This document shows positions 1 through 11,784 of a stretch of 64,000 nucleotides of DNA, piece after piece (the first letter of the stretch is position 1; each line of letters starts with the position of its first letter). A program made the position numbers and the translations under genes. The notes under the pieces were generated by a model, which worked only from the letters and a program-made list of their open reading frames with translations, was not told the DNA's origin and did not search any database. The stretch comes from Rutidosis leptorrhynchoides. Lineage: Eukaryota; Streptophyta; Magnoliopsida; Asterales; Asteraceae. The stretch covers positions 185,158,001 through 185,222,000 of the forward strand of contig NC_092333.1 of NCBI RefSeq assembly GCF_046630445.1. Direction: 5' to 3'.

Positions 1-350
1 TTAAGTTAACTTTGTAAAGATTAAAGGAAAAGTATGATTAATGCGAAATGACAAGATTAGCATTTTGTGTATTAGGTGCTAATCAAGGAAAGGAATCAAA
101 CTTGGATGCAAATCGACAAGTGGCAAAGGTGAGTTATGGGGGTAATATGGGCGGGTCAAGAGTGATCATAGAGTACCATGATCACAAGTTAGGCAAAAAG
201 GGGTGTTTATAAATTATTCTATGTTTTTGAGTTCTAAATATGAAAGTGTACTCATGGTTTGTTATGAATATGAGATATGATGTTATGAGTGACTTGATGC
301 TCCCAGATTGCATCCGTGCAAGAGGGTGTCGATCAAGTTCCCTAGGTGAA

Positions 351-829
351 AAGCTTAGACTTTATGTCTATGTCAAAGTGTAAAGCTTAGACTTTATGTC
401 TATGTCAAAGTGTAAAGCTTAGACTTTATGTCTATGTCAAAGTGTAAAGCTTAGACTTTATGTCTATGTCAAAGTGAAAAGCTTAGACTTTATGTCTATG
501 TTCATGTCACATGATAAGCTTGGATTTATATCCATGTTATGTATAAGTTTGAACGATGTCCATGTTATGTGATAAGCTTGGATTTATATCCATGTTATGT
601 ATAAGCTTGGACGATTTCCATGTTATGTGATAAGCTTCGATTTATATCCATCTTATGTATAAGCTTGGACGATGTCCATGTTATGTGATAAGCTTGGATT
701 TATATCCATGTTATGTATAAGCTTGGACGATGTCCATATTATGTGATAAGCTTGGATTTACATCCATGTTAATGTGTTAAGCTTGGACTATGTCCATGTC
801 ATGTTATAAGCTTAGAGTTGTGCCTATGA
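351..829 (+). repeat. Hairpin-forming tandem repeat array in the A LTR
   Basis: Five copies of a 32-bp unit starting AAGCTTAGAC (at 351, 383, 415, 447 and 479) are followed by alternating units of about 28-30 bp starting AAGCTTGGAT or AAGCTTGGAC. Each unit contains a small inverted repeat: TAGAC with GTCTA, TGGAT with ATCCA, TGGAC with GTCCA. The arms differ between unit types but stay complementary within a unit. The same array is in the 3' LTR at 22062-22540. Confidence 0.85.
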
Positions 830-1337
830 AGTGAGATGATCAAGTCCGAATCAAGAATGCAACCTTCGGGTTGACGAGCTATGTTTATGTTTATGTTATG
901 ATTACCATTTTACTTGCCTATAACTCACTAAGCATGTGGCTTACCCTCTTTATGTTGTTATGTGTTCTTAAAGGTTTAAAAAGATATCGAGGATGAAATG
1001 GATCGGTAAGGGACTAGAGGAGCATTGGCATATAGTAAGTGGTATGCAAGTCTCTTTTAGAATCATGCTTTGATAACCGCATGTATTGACGCCAAAGGGT
1101 AATGTTTTGTTGTTGGTAAATTGAAATGGGTCAAGTTTAACACTTATGTTAGGAATGGGTCAATTGAACATATATATTGTTGATGAACATGTGAACTTGA
1201 CAAAATGTTAGTTTTGAAGTGTTTGAAGTGAAATGTGTTTGATGTTAAAACAAGTGGTATTTGGTTTGGGTCAAGTGTCCAAATGGGTCAAAAGATCTTC
1301 GTGCTTGGTCTTCTTAGTAAGCACGAGATTTTCGTGC

Positions 1338-1342
1338 TAGGT
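1338..1342. repeat. Target site duplication TAGGT of element B (left)
   Basis: TAGGT directly precedes the B LTR here. It is found again directly after the left B LTR (3274-3278) and after the right B LTR (16694-16698). The uninterrupted 3' LTR of A carries a single TAGGT at the corresponding point, near 23056. Confidence 0.85.
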
Positions 1343-1577
1343 TGATGTGTGCGAGGTGTAGTACGAAATAGATTATATTTTACTACGAAATACTATTAAA
1401 TACGATACAATTTTACACAAGTTATTTATTTATTTATTGAATTGATATACCTAAACCTTGCGACAACACTTATAGGCAGTGTACCTAATCGTAGAGTAGT
1501 GTAGTTTTTAGTAAGTCCGGTTCGTTCCACAGGGAGCTGGCTAAATTTAACGCTATATATATTTTAAACTATATTTG

Positions 1578-1639
<62 letters not shown>

Positions 1640-3273
1640 TAGTATTATTATAATTATAAAAGGGAGTTTTACCGTTTAGTGACCGGTTTGTTGATTTTAA
1701 GATTTAAATCACAGTTAAAACCTAATGTAAAATATTAAATATAAATACAACTTAATTTAAAGCGTAAAGTAAATGACGATAAATAAAAGTGCGATAATTA
1801 AAAGTGCGATAATTAAAATGACGATAAATAAAAGTGTGATGAGATATAAAATAAAGGAATTATGCTTATTTAAACTTCCGTAATCAAGATGTTCGACGTG
1901 TTGATTTTAATTTATTACCATGGGTTAATTGTCATTTGTCCTGGATTATTCGATATGTCCATCTGGTTTTTGTCCATAACAGTCCATCGGTCATAAATAT
2001 AAAGTGCGAGTGTCCTCGTCAAATTACCCTTATACCCGAAGTCAAATATTCCAACTAATTGGGGACTTAAACTGTAACAAGGTCTTAATACTTTGTTAAT
2101 GATTACACCAGGTTATCGACTGCGTGTAACCTAAGGTTTTAATACGTTGTTAACAATTACACCAAGTATCCTTGTATGTAATCCACCCCTGTTTTAATGA
2201 GTCTATTGACTATTAATCCATTCTCGTGTCTGGTTAAATGAATGATTATTAGTATTTATAAATATCCCGCCCATCGTGTCCGATTGAGTGTATGTGGTTA
2301 TTTATAGATACGTCAAATTGTAAATCTCTATATTAAATTAACGAACTATCATTCATTTAAACAAATATAAAGCCCATTAATAGCCCATAGTTCAATTTCC
2401 ACAAGTGTCGGTCTTTTGTCCAAACCCCAATTATGGTCCAAAGCCCAATAACCCCGTCTTAATATTTAGTCCAACATCACAATTACTTCAGCTTAAATAA
2501 GCATAATAATAATTTAGCTACGAGACATTAATTTAAAAAGGTTGAACATAACTTACAATGAGTATTAATCGCGTAGTGTTACACGGACAGAATTTCGACT
2601 TACAAACTTAAAACATTCGCCACCATAACCTTATTATTATTATTAAACTTAAATTAAAATTAAAATTAAAATTATATATATATATTTTACGTAGATAGAA
2701 AGAAAGAAAAAGGGATGAGGAGATCGTCCGAATGCGTTGGCTTTTATAGGCCCATTTTGCACTGTGCAGCTCCGCGAGTGCAGTACTTTCCTTCTTCACA
2801 GCTCCGTAGTCGCGGAGCTTTGGATTCCAGCTCATTTGTTGATTTAAAACGTGGGTTGCTGATTATTTTATAATATAATATATATATAATTAATTATATA
2901 TTATATTATATTCTTGTGCATAGTTAACTAGTAATTTCAGGTCCGTTGAGTCGCACTTTGATAGTTGGTTCATGTCTCGGTTCCGGATTTTTGAACGCCT
3001 TTTCGTATAATTTAATATCTTGTACTTTGCGTTTTGCAGCTTGTACTCTTGTAATTTCTAGACGTTTCTCATCAATAATTTGAACCACTTGGATTGTACT
3101 TTGTACTTTTTAGCTTTTTGGTCGTTTGCGTCTTCAAATCATCGAATCTGTCTTTTGTCTTCACCTTTTATTATTTAAACGAATATCACTTGAAAATAGA
3201 ACAATTGCAACTAAAAGCTTGTCTTTCTTGAAGGATAATGATATGAAATATGTGTTCGTTTTTAGCATTATCA
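1343..3273 (-). mobile_element. Element B (Athila-type), left LTR
   Basis: This 1931-bp LTR starts TGATGTGTGCG and ends TTATCA on the plus strand. It matches the right LTR (14753-16693), with roughly 2-3% differences by eye plus microsatellite length change. On the coding (minus) strand it would be the 3' LTR. It is flanked on both sides by TAGGT and then by A LTR sequence, so locally it looks like a complete solo LTR. It holds a (TA)n tract and a 10-bp inverted repeat AGCTCCGCGA / TCGCGGAGCT around 2768-2820. Confidence 0.9.
1582..1635. repeat. (TA)n microsatellite in the left B LTR
   Basis: About 27 uninterrupted AT dinucleotides. The right LTR has a longer tract at the same site (14988-15065), a typical length-variable microsatellite. 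Confidence 0.95.
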
Positions 3274-3380
3274 TAGGTCTTTTTAGTAAGCACGAGATTT
3301 TCGTGCTTAGTGTACTTGGTAAGCACGAAAAAAAAGAAAAGAATTTGGCATTTTCGAAAGTGGGTTTTAAGGGCGTTATA
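3274..3380 (+). mobile_element. Element A, end of 5' LTR (first copy)
   Basis: This is the remainder of the A LTR after the B insertion, from TAGGT to GGGCGTTATA. It matches 23056-23156 of the 3' LTR and 16694-16799. The usual LTR ending TTACA appears here as TTATA in all three copies. Confidence 0.85.
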
Positions 3381-3383
3381 AGT

Positions 3384-3395
3384 TGGTATCAGAGC
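3384..3395 (+). promoter_or_regulatory. Primer binding site of A, initiator-Met tRNA type (first copy)
   Basis: TGGTATCAGAGC lies 3 bp after the LTR end, the standard site complementary to the 3' end of plant initiator-Met tRNA. A second copy is at 16803-16814. Confidence 0.85.
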
Positions 3396-4154
3396 TATGA
3401 TTTAAGAGACTTGGATAATCCATGATAGGGTTATCTAGGCTTAAACCAAGTTTAATGTTTAACAAGTGGTTTATGACTTGCACGATAGATAAAAGTTTAA
3501 AGTGTTATGCCATGCTCCATAAGATTGTATGCAATGCTATAATTTAAAGAAAGTAATGAGAGGAATGAATGTGTGCTACGCATGGGTCTGTAGCATTTTC
3601 GAGAAGTTGTGTTTCATGACCAAGCCAAGTGTATCTTTAGGTAGTGTAATAATGTCCAGCCAACCTTATTACATTATCTTAATATACATGGAAGTTCACC
3701 ATGATCACGAAGAAGTTAGGAAATGGATTGAAAGTATGAATGTAACGAATGAGAAATATAGAGATGTAGGGATTAATGAGATTAATCTCTTAAGCATGTA
3801 ATAAAGTTTAATGAGTGTGAATAGGTATGAGGTTGAGCATTTAGATATGAAAGACTAAGAAGTTTTATGTATGTTATAAGTAAGAGCAATTATCCACAAG
3901 GGTAGATTGTTAAAGGATTTCTTTTAGCGCGAGGCTAAAGTAATTGGAAAAATGAAAAGCAGGAGTATATGCTTTGATATTGTTGGAAATGTAAGATCAG
4001 TTTGAATGACAGGTGTTACTCTTATGGAGTGCCCTGAGAATATAAGTTGACAGTAAAGGGAAGACGTGCTTAGAATTATGAAATGATGAGTCCTTACCTG
4101 AAGGGTTAAGGAGAATAGGAATTGGTGATAATAAGGTAGAATGAATTTAGCAAG
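3396..4154 (+). other. Element A leader, duplicated segment (first copy)
   Basis: Together with 3274-3395 this matches 16694-17574 with about 30 differences by eye (roughly 3%). The match stops abruptly near 4154/17574. Short open frames in it (for example 3529-3801) have no recognisable family and are not conserved as ORFs in the other copy, so I do not call genes. Confidence 0.7.
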
Positions 4155-5599
4155 GTGACCTAATGAATTCCAGGTGAATTTCTAGGATTTTACGTTCAAT
4201 GGTAATGAACGCATTAAAAATGGGTTTTCAGAAAACAAATCGGTTTGTAATTTGATCAAAATATTTTCTCGTTCAAGCTCGAGTTTAGATATCATCGAAT
4301 TCTATGAGTTTGTAATTCTCGATCTTTAAAAGTCAATCTCAAGGATTGAGTAATATCAGGCTTAAATGCTGATTTTTAATCTTTTAAGGAGATTATCCTT
4401 TCTGGGGATCTGATGCATTAGTCTTATAAGCTAATTTGCACGGTGCCCCCCATTGTACGAGATAGATCCTCTCATGGTTAAGATAAGTCTGACCACTTGG
4501 CGACCCTGTTTGATGCTGAGGTCCGTGGATTTCCAGCTGATTTTCGAGAAAACTTTTCAAGGTTTTTCGTAGACTCTACAACTGGTCTGGACGACAACTT
4601 CCTGACCTAAATCAAGAAGCGCTTGTCTTTTTCTCGGAAGACTTTACTTCCTTTTAAATTCCATTTATATTACAATAAACTGGGTAAAACTGATTAATAT
4701 TGTTCAAAACAAAAGTATCTTCAATTATTTGTACAAAAATATGTGATATATGTTCTAAATAACTTGGTAAATTTTTTCCACACTTGGCTTTTATTTTTCT
4801 TACTTTGCCTTTTTATTCTCTTCTATTCCATTTTAAATGAATTCAAGTGTTTTGGGTTGTTTCTCAATTTATGTTTTTTCTGAGGTAACAATAATTTCGG
4901 TGTTAACACCTAGTTTTATCGTTCATAAATATGTATAAACATGATTTTGAGTTCATTTAGTTGAAAATTTTTTTAAAAAATTTACTAGAAGTGGGTAGTC
5001 AGTATATAAGACTAGGGCTGTTCTTTATTATCAGAGAGCACTAGATTCTAATATAACTACTGCTTTACTAGTATTTTAACTGTGGCTATTAAAGGAGATC
5101 TGATTCATTAGTCTTATAAGCTAAAAATCCGAAAGAATTTAATCCCTTCTCACACTTAAGATCTTGCAATGCCCTAATTTGCAAGAAATCAGTAACAATT
5201 TAAATTATTGAGGGTGATTAGCGTAGAAAAATGATTAAATTTTACCAAAGTTTCCAAACATATTGTTGTTTGTTTGATTGATAAATGGTGCACATCATTT
5301 GTTCATTCCTGCGATTGTTATTTCACATATATTTTGCATCTTGTTGTCAAAATTAGTTGTTTTTGCTGAACTTAATGTCAGTCTTTGAAAGTGCTCCGTT
5401 TTACCCTGTTGTGTACATGAGATAAAATACAAACATATATACATATTTTTAAAGTTTGGAATATCACCCCACATTCAAAAATTATTAAAATATAATAATA
5501 AAAGTTAGAAAATTATAAAAACTATTACAGTATCAAAAGAAGTATTAAAAGTATAAAATTACAAGTTACAAAATAAATAAAAATAGAAATAAAAGAAAA
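4155..5599 (-). other. Element B 3' non-coding region, broken, with a patchwork insert
   Basis: This region lies downstream (coding sense) of the Athila extra ORF. It should lead to a polypurine tract and the 3' LTR, but is joined instead to A leader sequence at about 4154. A 26-bp direct repeat (GATCTGAT, G or T, CATTAGTCTTATAAG and on) occurs at 4411-4437 and 5097-5123. Just before the second copy, 4983-5090 is about 93% identical to the end of the Copia C 3' ORF (23789-23897). A plus-strand stretch near 4487-4606 reads as about 40 open codons with no recognised homologue. No gene is called. Confidence 0.5.
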
Positions 5600-6960
5600 T
5601 TACGGTTGATGAGGATGGTTCCAGTAGGGATTCCATTCATAGCCGTAAGTGTTGTAGAATGCTTGAGCTGGGTTATATGTAGGGTACGGTGGTCGGGTCT
5701 GTATAGTCCAGGGAGGAAATATGGCCGGTTGAGTAGGAATGTAGTTTGTGTTATTGTAGGCACAATGGCTTATGATTTGGCTTTGATGATATTACCAATC
5801 TGCAAATGCTCGTTGTCTAGCCATTTCATACTCATGTTGGGCCAATAAAATTTGCATTTCTGTCATCTGATTCCCTCCTCCCGCATTACCTTACTCCTGA
5901 TCTCTTTCTACTTGTGGATGCGCGCCATCATATGGTACTGCAGCATTATGTCGTTTCTATAAAATCTTTGCACCATGATATACATGCATACCAATTCTAT
6001 CACGGGGTTCTGGTTCTGCAATTAATAATCCCCTTGACTTCTATCCACACCGAGATATTCAGCAATTAAAGTAATAAAGATACCACCTCCTATTATACTA
6101 TTAGGCCGCATACCCCTAACCATTACCGATAAATAATAACCCACACAATAAGGTATACTTACAATGCTCTGTGGGTCTCGAATACACATGAGGTAAAATA
6201 GATCATTTTCATTCACCTTTTCTTTATTCCTACCTCGCTGTGTGATCGAGTTTACTAAATACCTATGGATCACTCTAAGCTCAGCTCTATTAATATCGGT
6301 ATAAGAGTAAGATCCCCCACGAAATTGGTTATGGCTAGTCATTCTACTCCATATTCAATTCATATCAAAATTTCCATCAACCCTCCTACCATTAATTATC
6401 AACCTTTGACAATCAGTAGATGCTAGTTCCTCAGGTGTATATATACACAAAGCCTGAGCCATATCTAATAGAGACATATGGCGCATCACACCTCCTAACA
6501 AAAATCTAATAAATCTCCGATCGGTTAAGGTAGCTACCCGATCATTTATTTCAACACTACATAATAATTCCACACACCATTCTCTATATACAGGCCTACG
6601 TATATTGAATAATCGTTTCCAATCATTAAAATTAGAATTACCATACCTTTGTGTAAGTAATTCTCTGATTGGCTCGGCTAATCCCACTATTTCTAACGGT
6701 TCTCAATCTATCACCCTGGGTACTTCAACATTATTTGACTGAAGAATATGTAAGTTCCTCTGATATTTTGAATAATCTATCCGATGTCTGTCAAATCTTA
6801 AATTAGGGTGTAAATCTGCCAATTGTATATTTGAATATGAAATGAATTGATGCGGTAGATTTTGTCTGTATTGGTCGTTAATCTCCTGTTCGTCTGCATT
6901 CTCAGGAGGAGCATTGTGAGCTTGGGAAGCGGATGAAGATTCACCCCTTTCAGTCTGCAA
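5600..6960 (-). pseudogene. Athila-type post-pol ORF (element B), frameshifted
   Basis: Three consecutive blocks on the minus strand (6960-6703, 6687-6355, 6342-6022) and a further open stretch down to a TAA at 5600-5602 read as one degraded protein of about 450 residues. The position after integrase and the content (a globular region with PEEL and LLGGVMRH motifs, then a Q/Y/P-rich tail with repeated NPYW/TYGYEW-like aromatic motifs) fit the extra ORF of Athila elements (ATHILA ORF-1 type), whose function is unknown. Frame changes lie near 6700, 6350 and 6020, with internal stops in the tail, so it cannot make the full product. I see no clear signal peptide or membrane anchor, so I do not call it an envelope. 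Confidence 0.65.
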
Positions 6961-8407
6961 AACACATTAAACACAATATTTTGTGCATCCAAATATGCAT
7001 TAGTGTTATCAAAATTATAAATCAAAACAATCATAATGACATGTTTAAACAATATTAAACTTATACACAATTTCATAAAATTAACAATTCTACACTTTTA
7101 CAAATAAACATATATGAAAATGTATACAATGTTTCTAAGCATTCATCTTCTAAAACATGTCAAAAATAATCATTATAGCAATTAAACAAGTTCCAAATGG
7201 CATTCATGTCAATTAAATTAAGTTCATGCATTTTTGACTCAAAAAGTCAACAATCTTGCTCAAAAATCATGTTTATGATCAAGGTTTTGATCATTTAGCA
7301 ATCTAAACATGTTACACTACTTAATTAAGCATGAACTAACAACAAAATTCAGCCATAATCTGTTTATATCAAAAAGCCCCAATTTTTCTCAAGAACACAA
7401 ACCCTAGATTACTCAAAATTTGAAGTTTAAGGCTTCTAATCATGTTAAATAGCATCAATCTAGGTTATACAAGCATAATATACAAACAATTTAAGCACAA
7501 TTAAACAAGAAATCATCAAAATCAAATTAGGTATAATTTTGCTCAAGAACACTAAAAATCCGGATTAAAAAGTGTTTAGATGTAGAAATTACCGATCTCC
7601 TTGAAAAACCTCTTAGTAGGATTCTTCTCAACATGATTTTAGCAAAAAATTTGATGATTAACGGTGAAAAATCGTGATTTTGAGAGGGTTTTTGGGTGTT
7701 TTTTTGCATAAAAATGTGATTGTGTGTGTGGACTGGTCTGTCTCGACCAATTAACTAGTCTGGATTTTCAAGCTCCGCGAGTGTGGTGCTTTTTCTACTG
7801 AGAAGCTTCGCGAGTGCGGTTCTCTCTCTCTTTTTTTTTTTTAGAAAACCTTTATTCATAAAACAATTAATGGAGTAATTTTTAAAATTTTGTTTTCTTT
7901 TTATATTGAGGTCGTTTCGGTACGTTGACCTAGTTCGTCCCTTGACAAAGTTTTAAAATTTTCCATTTTTAAAGCATTGTTTTAAAAGCAAAGATTTTTG
8001 AGTTTTTTTAATGTTTTTGGCATACTTTAAATCAATAATTAAAAATAATGATAACAAAATTTCTCGTCCCGCCCTCGGGTAAAGCAATTTCGGTTCAACG
8101 ACCTAGTCTTCAACTCACGACGAATTTTAGAAATCAAATTTTTAACTTAATGAAATAAAGTAAATTTTTATTTTTAAATTCACACCAAACTTAAATTTAA
8201 AATGCATATTAAAATTTCATATAAATATTAATAATATTTATACATTGGTTTTACAACTTTATATTTAAAATAATATAGTTATATATTGAATTTAAAAACA
8301 AGGTAAAATTAAAAATAAAAATCTTTTTGGTCTTTTATCCCACTTTAATCAATCAAATATTTACAAAAATATACGTCCCTCTTTTGGGTAAAGTAATTTC
8401 GGCTATA
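6961..8407 (-). other. Element B spacer between integrase and the post-pol ORF
   Basis: AT-rich non-coding sequence. It contains three degenerate copies of a block of about 60 bp reading roughly CGTCCC...GGGTAAAG(T/C)AATTTCGG...ACCTAGT...GACGAATT, near 7905-7960, 8066-8128 and 8371-8430. It also holds two copies of the B GC-rich motif (AGCTCCGCGAGTG near 7771, AGCTTCGCGAGTG near 7803) and a poly-T run near 7830. The spacer starts inside what should be integrase, so the integrase C-terminus has been deleted. Confidence 0.6.
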
Positions 8408-9553
8408 TTACCTAGTTTTACTCCTGACGAATTCCTTCGGATTTGATCCTACAGTTTTCTCTAGTTTTAATGCTCGGTTGTTATTTTCAACTAGTCCACT
8501 TGTTTGTGGATGATAAGCGGTTGAGATTTTATGAGTTACTCCATATCTTTTGAGAACTTTTTCAAGTTGATTATTACAGAAATGAGTACCCCGATCACTT
8601 ATTAAAGCTTTCGGTGTTCCGAACCTTGCAAAAAGACGTTTTAAAAAGTTGACACGTGCACCGTTAGTTGGGAGAGCTTGTGCTTCCACCCATTTAGATA
8701 CATAATCAATGGCAACGAGAATGTAGAGATTATTATGAGATTTTGGAAATGGACCCATAAAGTCAATACCCCAAACGTCAAATACTTTACATACTTGAAT
8801 GACATTTTGTGGCATTTCATCACGTTGACTTATTTTTCCGGCCCTTTGACATGCATCACAGGATTTACAAAGAAGGTGTGCGTCTTTGAAAATTGTAGGC
8901 CAATAGAATCCAGCGTCGTAGACTTTTTTTTGCTGTGAGTTGAGGCCCATAATGCCCTCCTGTTGGTCCTGTGTGACAATGGTTTAAGATTTGACTAGCT
9001 TCATCTCCGAATACGCATCGACGTATTATTCCATCGGGACAACTTTTGAATAAATGTGGATCTTCCCAAAAATAGTGTTTTATATCACTAAAGAATTTCT
9101 TTCGTTTTTGGTACGACAACACTTTTACAAGGAATCCACATACTAAGTAGTTTGTATAGTCTGCAAACCATGGAATTTCATTATAATCGAACTTCAATAG
9201 ATATTCATCAGGAAAGTTATCTTGTATAGCCGATTCATTTAGAACTTCTAATTCAGGATTTTCAAGGCGAGAAAGATGATCAGCGGCGAGATATTCTGCT
9301 CCCTTTTTATCTCGGATTTCAATATCGAACTCTTGTAAGAGTAAGATTCAACGGATTAATCTTGGTTTGGAATCTTGTTTCGAAAATAGGTATCTAAGAG
9401 CAAAATGGTCGGTATAGACCACCGTTTTAGCTAGAACGAGATATGAACGAAATTTGTCAAAAGCAAAGACAATAGCAAGGAGTTCTTTTTCAGTAGTTTT
9501 GTAATTCTCTGTGCTCCTTGTAACGTCTTACTAGCGTAATAGATAGGTTGAAA
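8408..9553 (-). pseudogene. Element B RNase H and integrase, degraded
   Basis: Continues the B pol on the minus strand. From 9553 down to about 9198 the RNase H region is recognisable but has stops. The block 9197-8865 holds the end of RNase H, the linker and the zinc-binding start of integrase (a [12 protein letters not shown] motif). The block 8950-8408 holds the catalytic core with [17 protein letters not shown] and an active-site Glu in LVENNNR. It overlaps the previous block in another frame, so a frameshift lies near 8900. The integrase breaks off after a NPKE motif and runs into non-coding sequence, losing the C-terminal part. A dead integrase of Athila type. Confidence 0.85.
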
Positions 9554-10417
9554 TCATTTTTCAATCCTTTGACCTAAAACGGCTCCCATTGCAAAATCAC
9601 TTGCATCGCACATGAGTTCAAATGGTAGATTCCAAATTGGAGTTATCATGATCGGTGCATTATTGTGTTTTTCTTTAAGAATATTAAAAGATTTGATGCA
9701 TTCATCTAAAAAGATGAATGGAGCATCCTTTTCAAGGAGTTTATTCATAGGAGTGGCAATTTTAGAAAAGTCTTTTATGAAACGTCGGTAAAAACCGGCA
9801 TGCCCTAGAAAACTCCTAACTCCTCTAACATTGGTGAGATGTGGAAGTTTAGCAATTACATCTACTTTAGCTCTATCCACTTCAATTCCTTTCTTTGAAA
9901 TTTTATGACCATGAACGATGCCTTCTCTAACCATGAAATGACATTTCTCCCAATTAAGAACTAGATTTGATTGTTCGCATCTAATAAGCATTCGTTCAAG
10001 ATTAACTAGACATGTTTCAAAAGTATCACCGAAGACTGAAAAGTCATCCATGAAAACTTTCATGCATTCTTCTATCATGTCGTGAAAAATTGCCATCATG
10101 CACCTTTGAAAGGTTGCAGGGGCGTTGCAAAGTCCAAATGGCATGCGTTTGTAAGCAAAAGTACCATAAGGGCACGTGAAGGTGGTTTTCTCTTGGTCCT
10201 CGGGTGCGATTGGAATTTGAAAGTATCCAGAGAAACCGTCAAGAAAACAATAATAACTGTTCCCAGCTAACCTTTCCAACATTTGATCAATGAAAGGTAA
10301 GGGAAAATGATCTTTTCTGGTGGCGTCATTTAATTTTCTATAATCAATACAAACACGCCATCCTGTTACAGTCCTAGTATGAATAAGCTCATCTTTTTCA
10401 TTTGTGATGACAGTCAT
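9554..10417 (-). pseudogene. Element B reverse transcriptase
   Basis: 287 residues from an internal Met. They contain the RT motifs [35 protein letters not shown] and the catalytic FMDDFSVFG box, then the connection to RNase H ([18 protein letters not shown]). It is separated from the upstream protease block by an in-frame TGA at about 10453 and by a 1-nt deletion just before 10417 that shifts the frame. All catalytic motifs survive, so the RT itself decayed late. Confidence 0.9.
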
Positions 10418-10452
10418 GCCACCTTCTTAGGTACACATTGAACTGGGCTTAC

Positions 10453-11661
10453 TCATGGACTATCAGAGATTGGATAAATTAAACCTGCATCGAGCAGTTT
10501 AATAATTTCTTTCTTAACAACATCTTGCATATTAGGATTTAGTCTTCGTTGGCATTGCACATAGGTTTTATGACCTTCTTCCATAAGGATTTTATGTGTG
10601 CAATACGAAGGACTTATACCTTTAATGTCATGAATCTTCCATGCAATAGCTGGTTTATGAGCTTTTAGCACAGAAATGAGTTGAGATTTTTCATTTTCAG
10701 TAAGAGAAGACGATATTATTACAGGTAATTCAGATTCACCATGTAAATAAGCGTATTCTAAATGGTTTGGAAGTGGCTTTAACTCTAATATCGGTGGTTC
10801 TTCTATCGATGATTTATATCGATATCTGTCTTCTTCTTTTAACATTTGAAGTTCTTCTGTTGTTGGTTCGTATTCATTTGCCATGAGTGCGGCTAACATT
10901 TCAGCTTCATCAATTGGTTCAGTTCCTTCTCCGAAAGAACATTCTCCTATTTCTTGTAATTCTGAAAATTCTTCTAACAATTCTGCATGTGAATCTATAG
11001 TTTGAATGTAATAACATGTATCATCTGGAGATTGCGGTTGTTGCATGGCTCTATCAACTGAAAAGGTAACACTCTCGTCCTCTATACTTAGGGTCAGTTT
11101 CTTACCAAACACGTCTATTATTGATTTAGCCGTGTTTAAGAATGGTCTTCCTAATATAAGAGGAACTCGAGAATCTTCTTCCATGTCCAGAATAACAAAA
11201 TCTACTGAAAATACTAAAGTACCAACTTTAACTACCATGTTCTCCATTATCCCTCTTGGATATTTTACTGATCGGTCTGCTAGTTGTATGCTTATTCTTG
11301 TTGGTTTCAATTCTCTGAGGTCTAGTTTAGCGTATAATGAATACGGCATTAAATTTATACTAGCACCTAAGTCTGCCAATGCTTCTATTGAATTGAGACT
11401 ACCCAGAAAATATGGAATTGTGAAACTTCCTGAATCTGAAAGTTTTTCTGGTAGTTTATTCAACAGCACTGCAGAACAATTAGCATTCATTGTAACAGCC
11501 GAGAGTTCTTCCATTTTCTTTCTATTTGTGATTAGATCTTTCAAGAATTTAGCATATCTTGGCATCCCTGAAATCACATCAATGAAAGGAAGATTGACAT
11601 TTATTTGTTTAAACATATCCAAGAATTTAGATTGCTCGGCTTCAAGTCTTTCTTTTCTCAT
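10453..11661 (-). pseudogene. Element B protease region and linker
   Basis: 402 residues from an internal Met, in the same frame as the upstream gag block but separated by a TAG at about 11785. The retropepsin-like domain has ADLGASINLMPYS and LILGRPFLNTAKSII. The active-site triplet is DLG rather than DTG or DSG, as usual in Athila proteases. The C-terminal half is an acidic linker leading into RT (SPSYCTHKILMEEGHK, then an NPNMQDVVKKEI block). It ends in a TGA where the RT should begin. Confidence 0.8.
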
Positions 11662-11784
11662 TTTACTCTGGTAAGAAAGTGGTGGTTGATATGGTTTAAC
11701 ATAAGGTTTTACCTTAACTGTATTATCTTCATTAACCTTTTCAACTACCGGTTCTGTTTCCTTCTCTTGATCAGGCTGTGGTGC

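Larger units (their letters stand above)
1..1342 (+). mobile_element. Element A, 5' LTR, left part (truncated by window start)
   Basis: Base 1 aligns with 21712 in the 3' LTR of the same element, so about 975 bp of this LTR lie upstream of the window. The match runs to 1342, where element B interrupts it, and the LTR resumes at 3274 (and again at 16694). Orientation is plus because an initiator-Met primer site follows the LTR end. The segment contains a hairpin repeat array (351-829) and ends in repeated GTAAGCACGA-type motifs. No ORF is supported. The two A LTRs differ by a few percent by eye, so this is an old insertion. Confidence 0.85.

Noticed and set aside
351..829. Regular repeat array that could be taken for CRISPR
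   Set aside because: Units are adjacent, with no unique spacers, and lie in a plant LTR. They are tandem hairpin repeats.
3529..3801. 90-residue ORF in the A leader
   Set aside because: No family resemblance, and the duplicate at about 16950-17222 has changes that break it. Treated as chance.
4487..4606. About 40 open codons on the plus strand in the broken B 3' region
   Set aside because: It reads protein-like, but I recognise no family and it is closed by stops on both sides. Not enough to call a gene fragment.
5600..6960. Calling the Athila post-pol ORF an envelope gene
   Set aside because: No clear signal peptide, membrane anchor or fusion-type segment visible, so called only as the Athila extra ORF.
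11045..11674. 209-residue plus-strand ORF
   Set aside because: Shadow of the B protease block on the other strand, with no independent signal.
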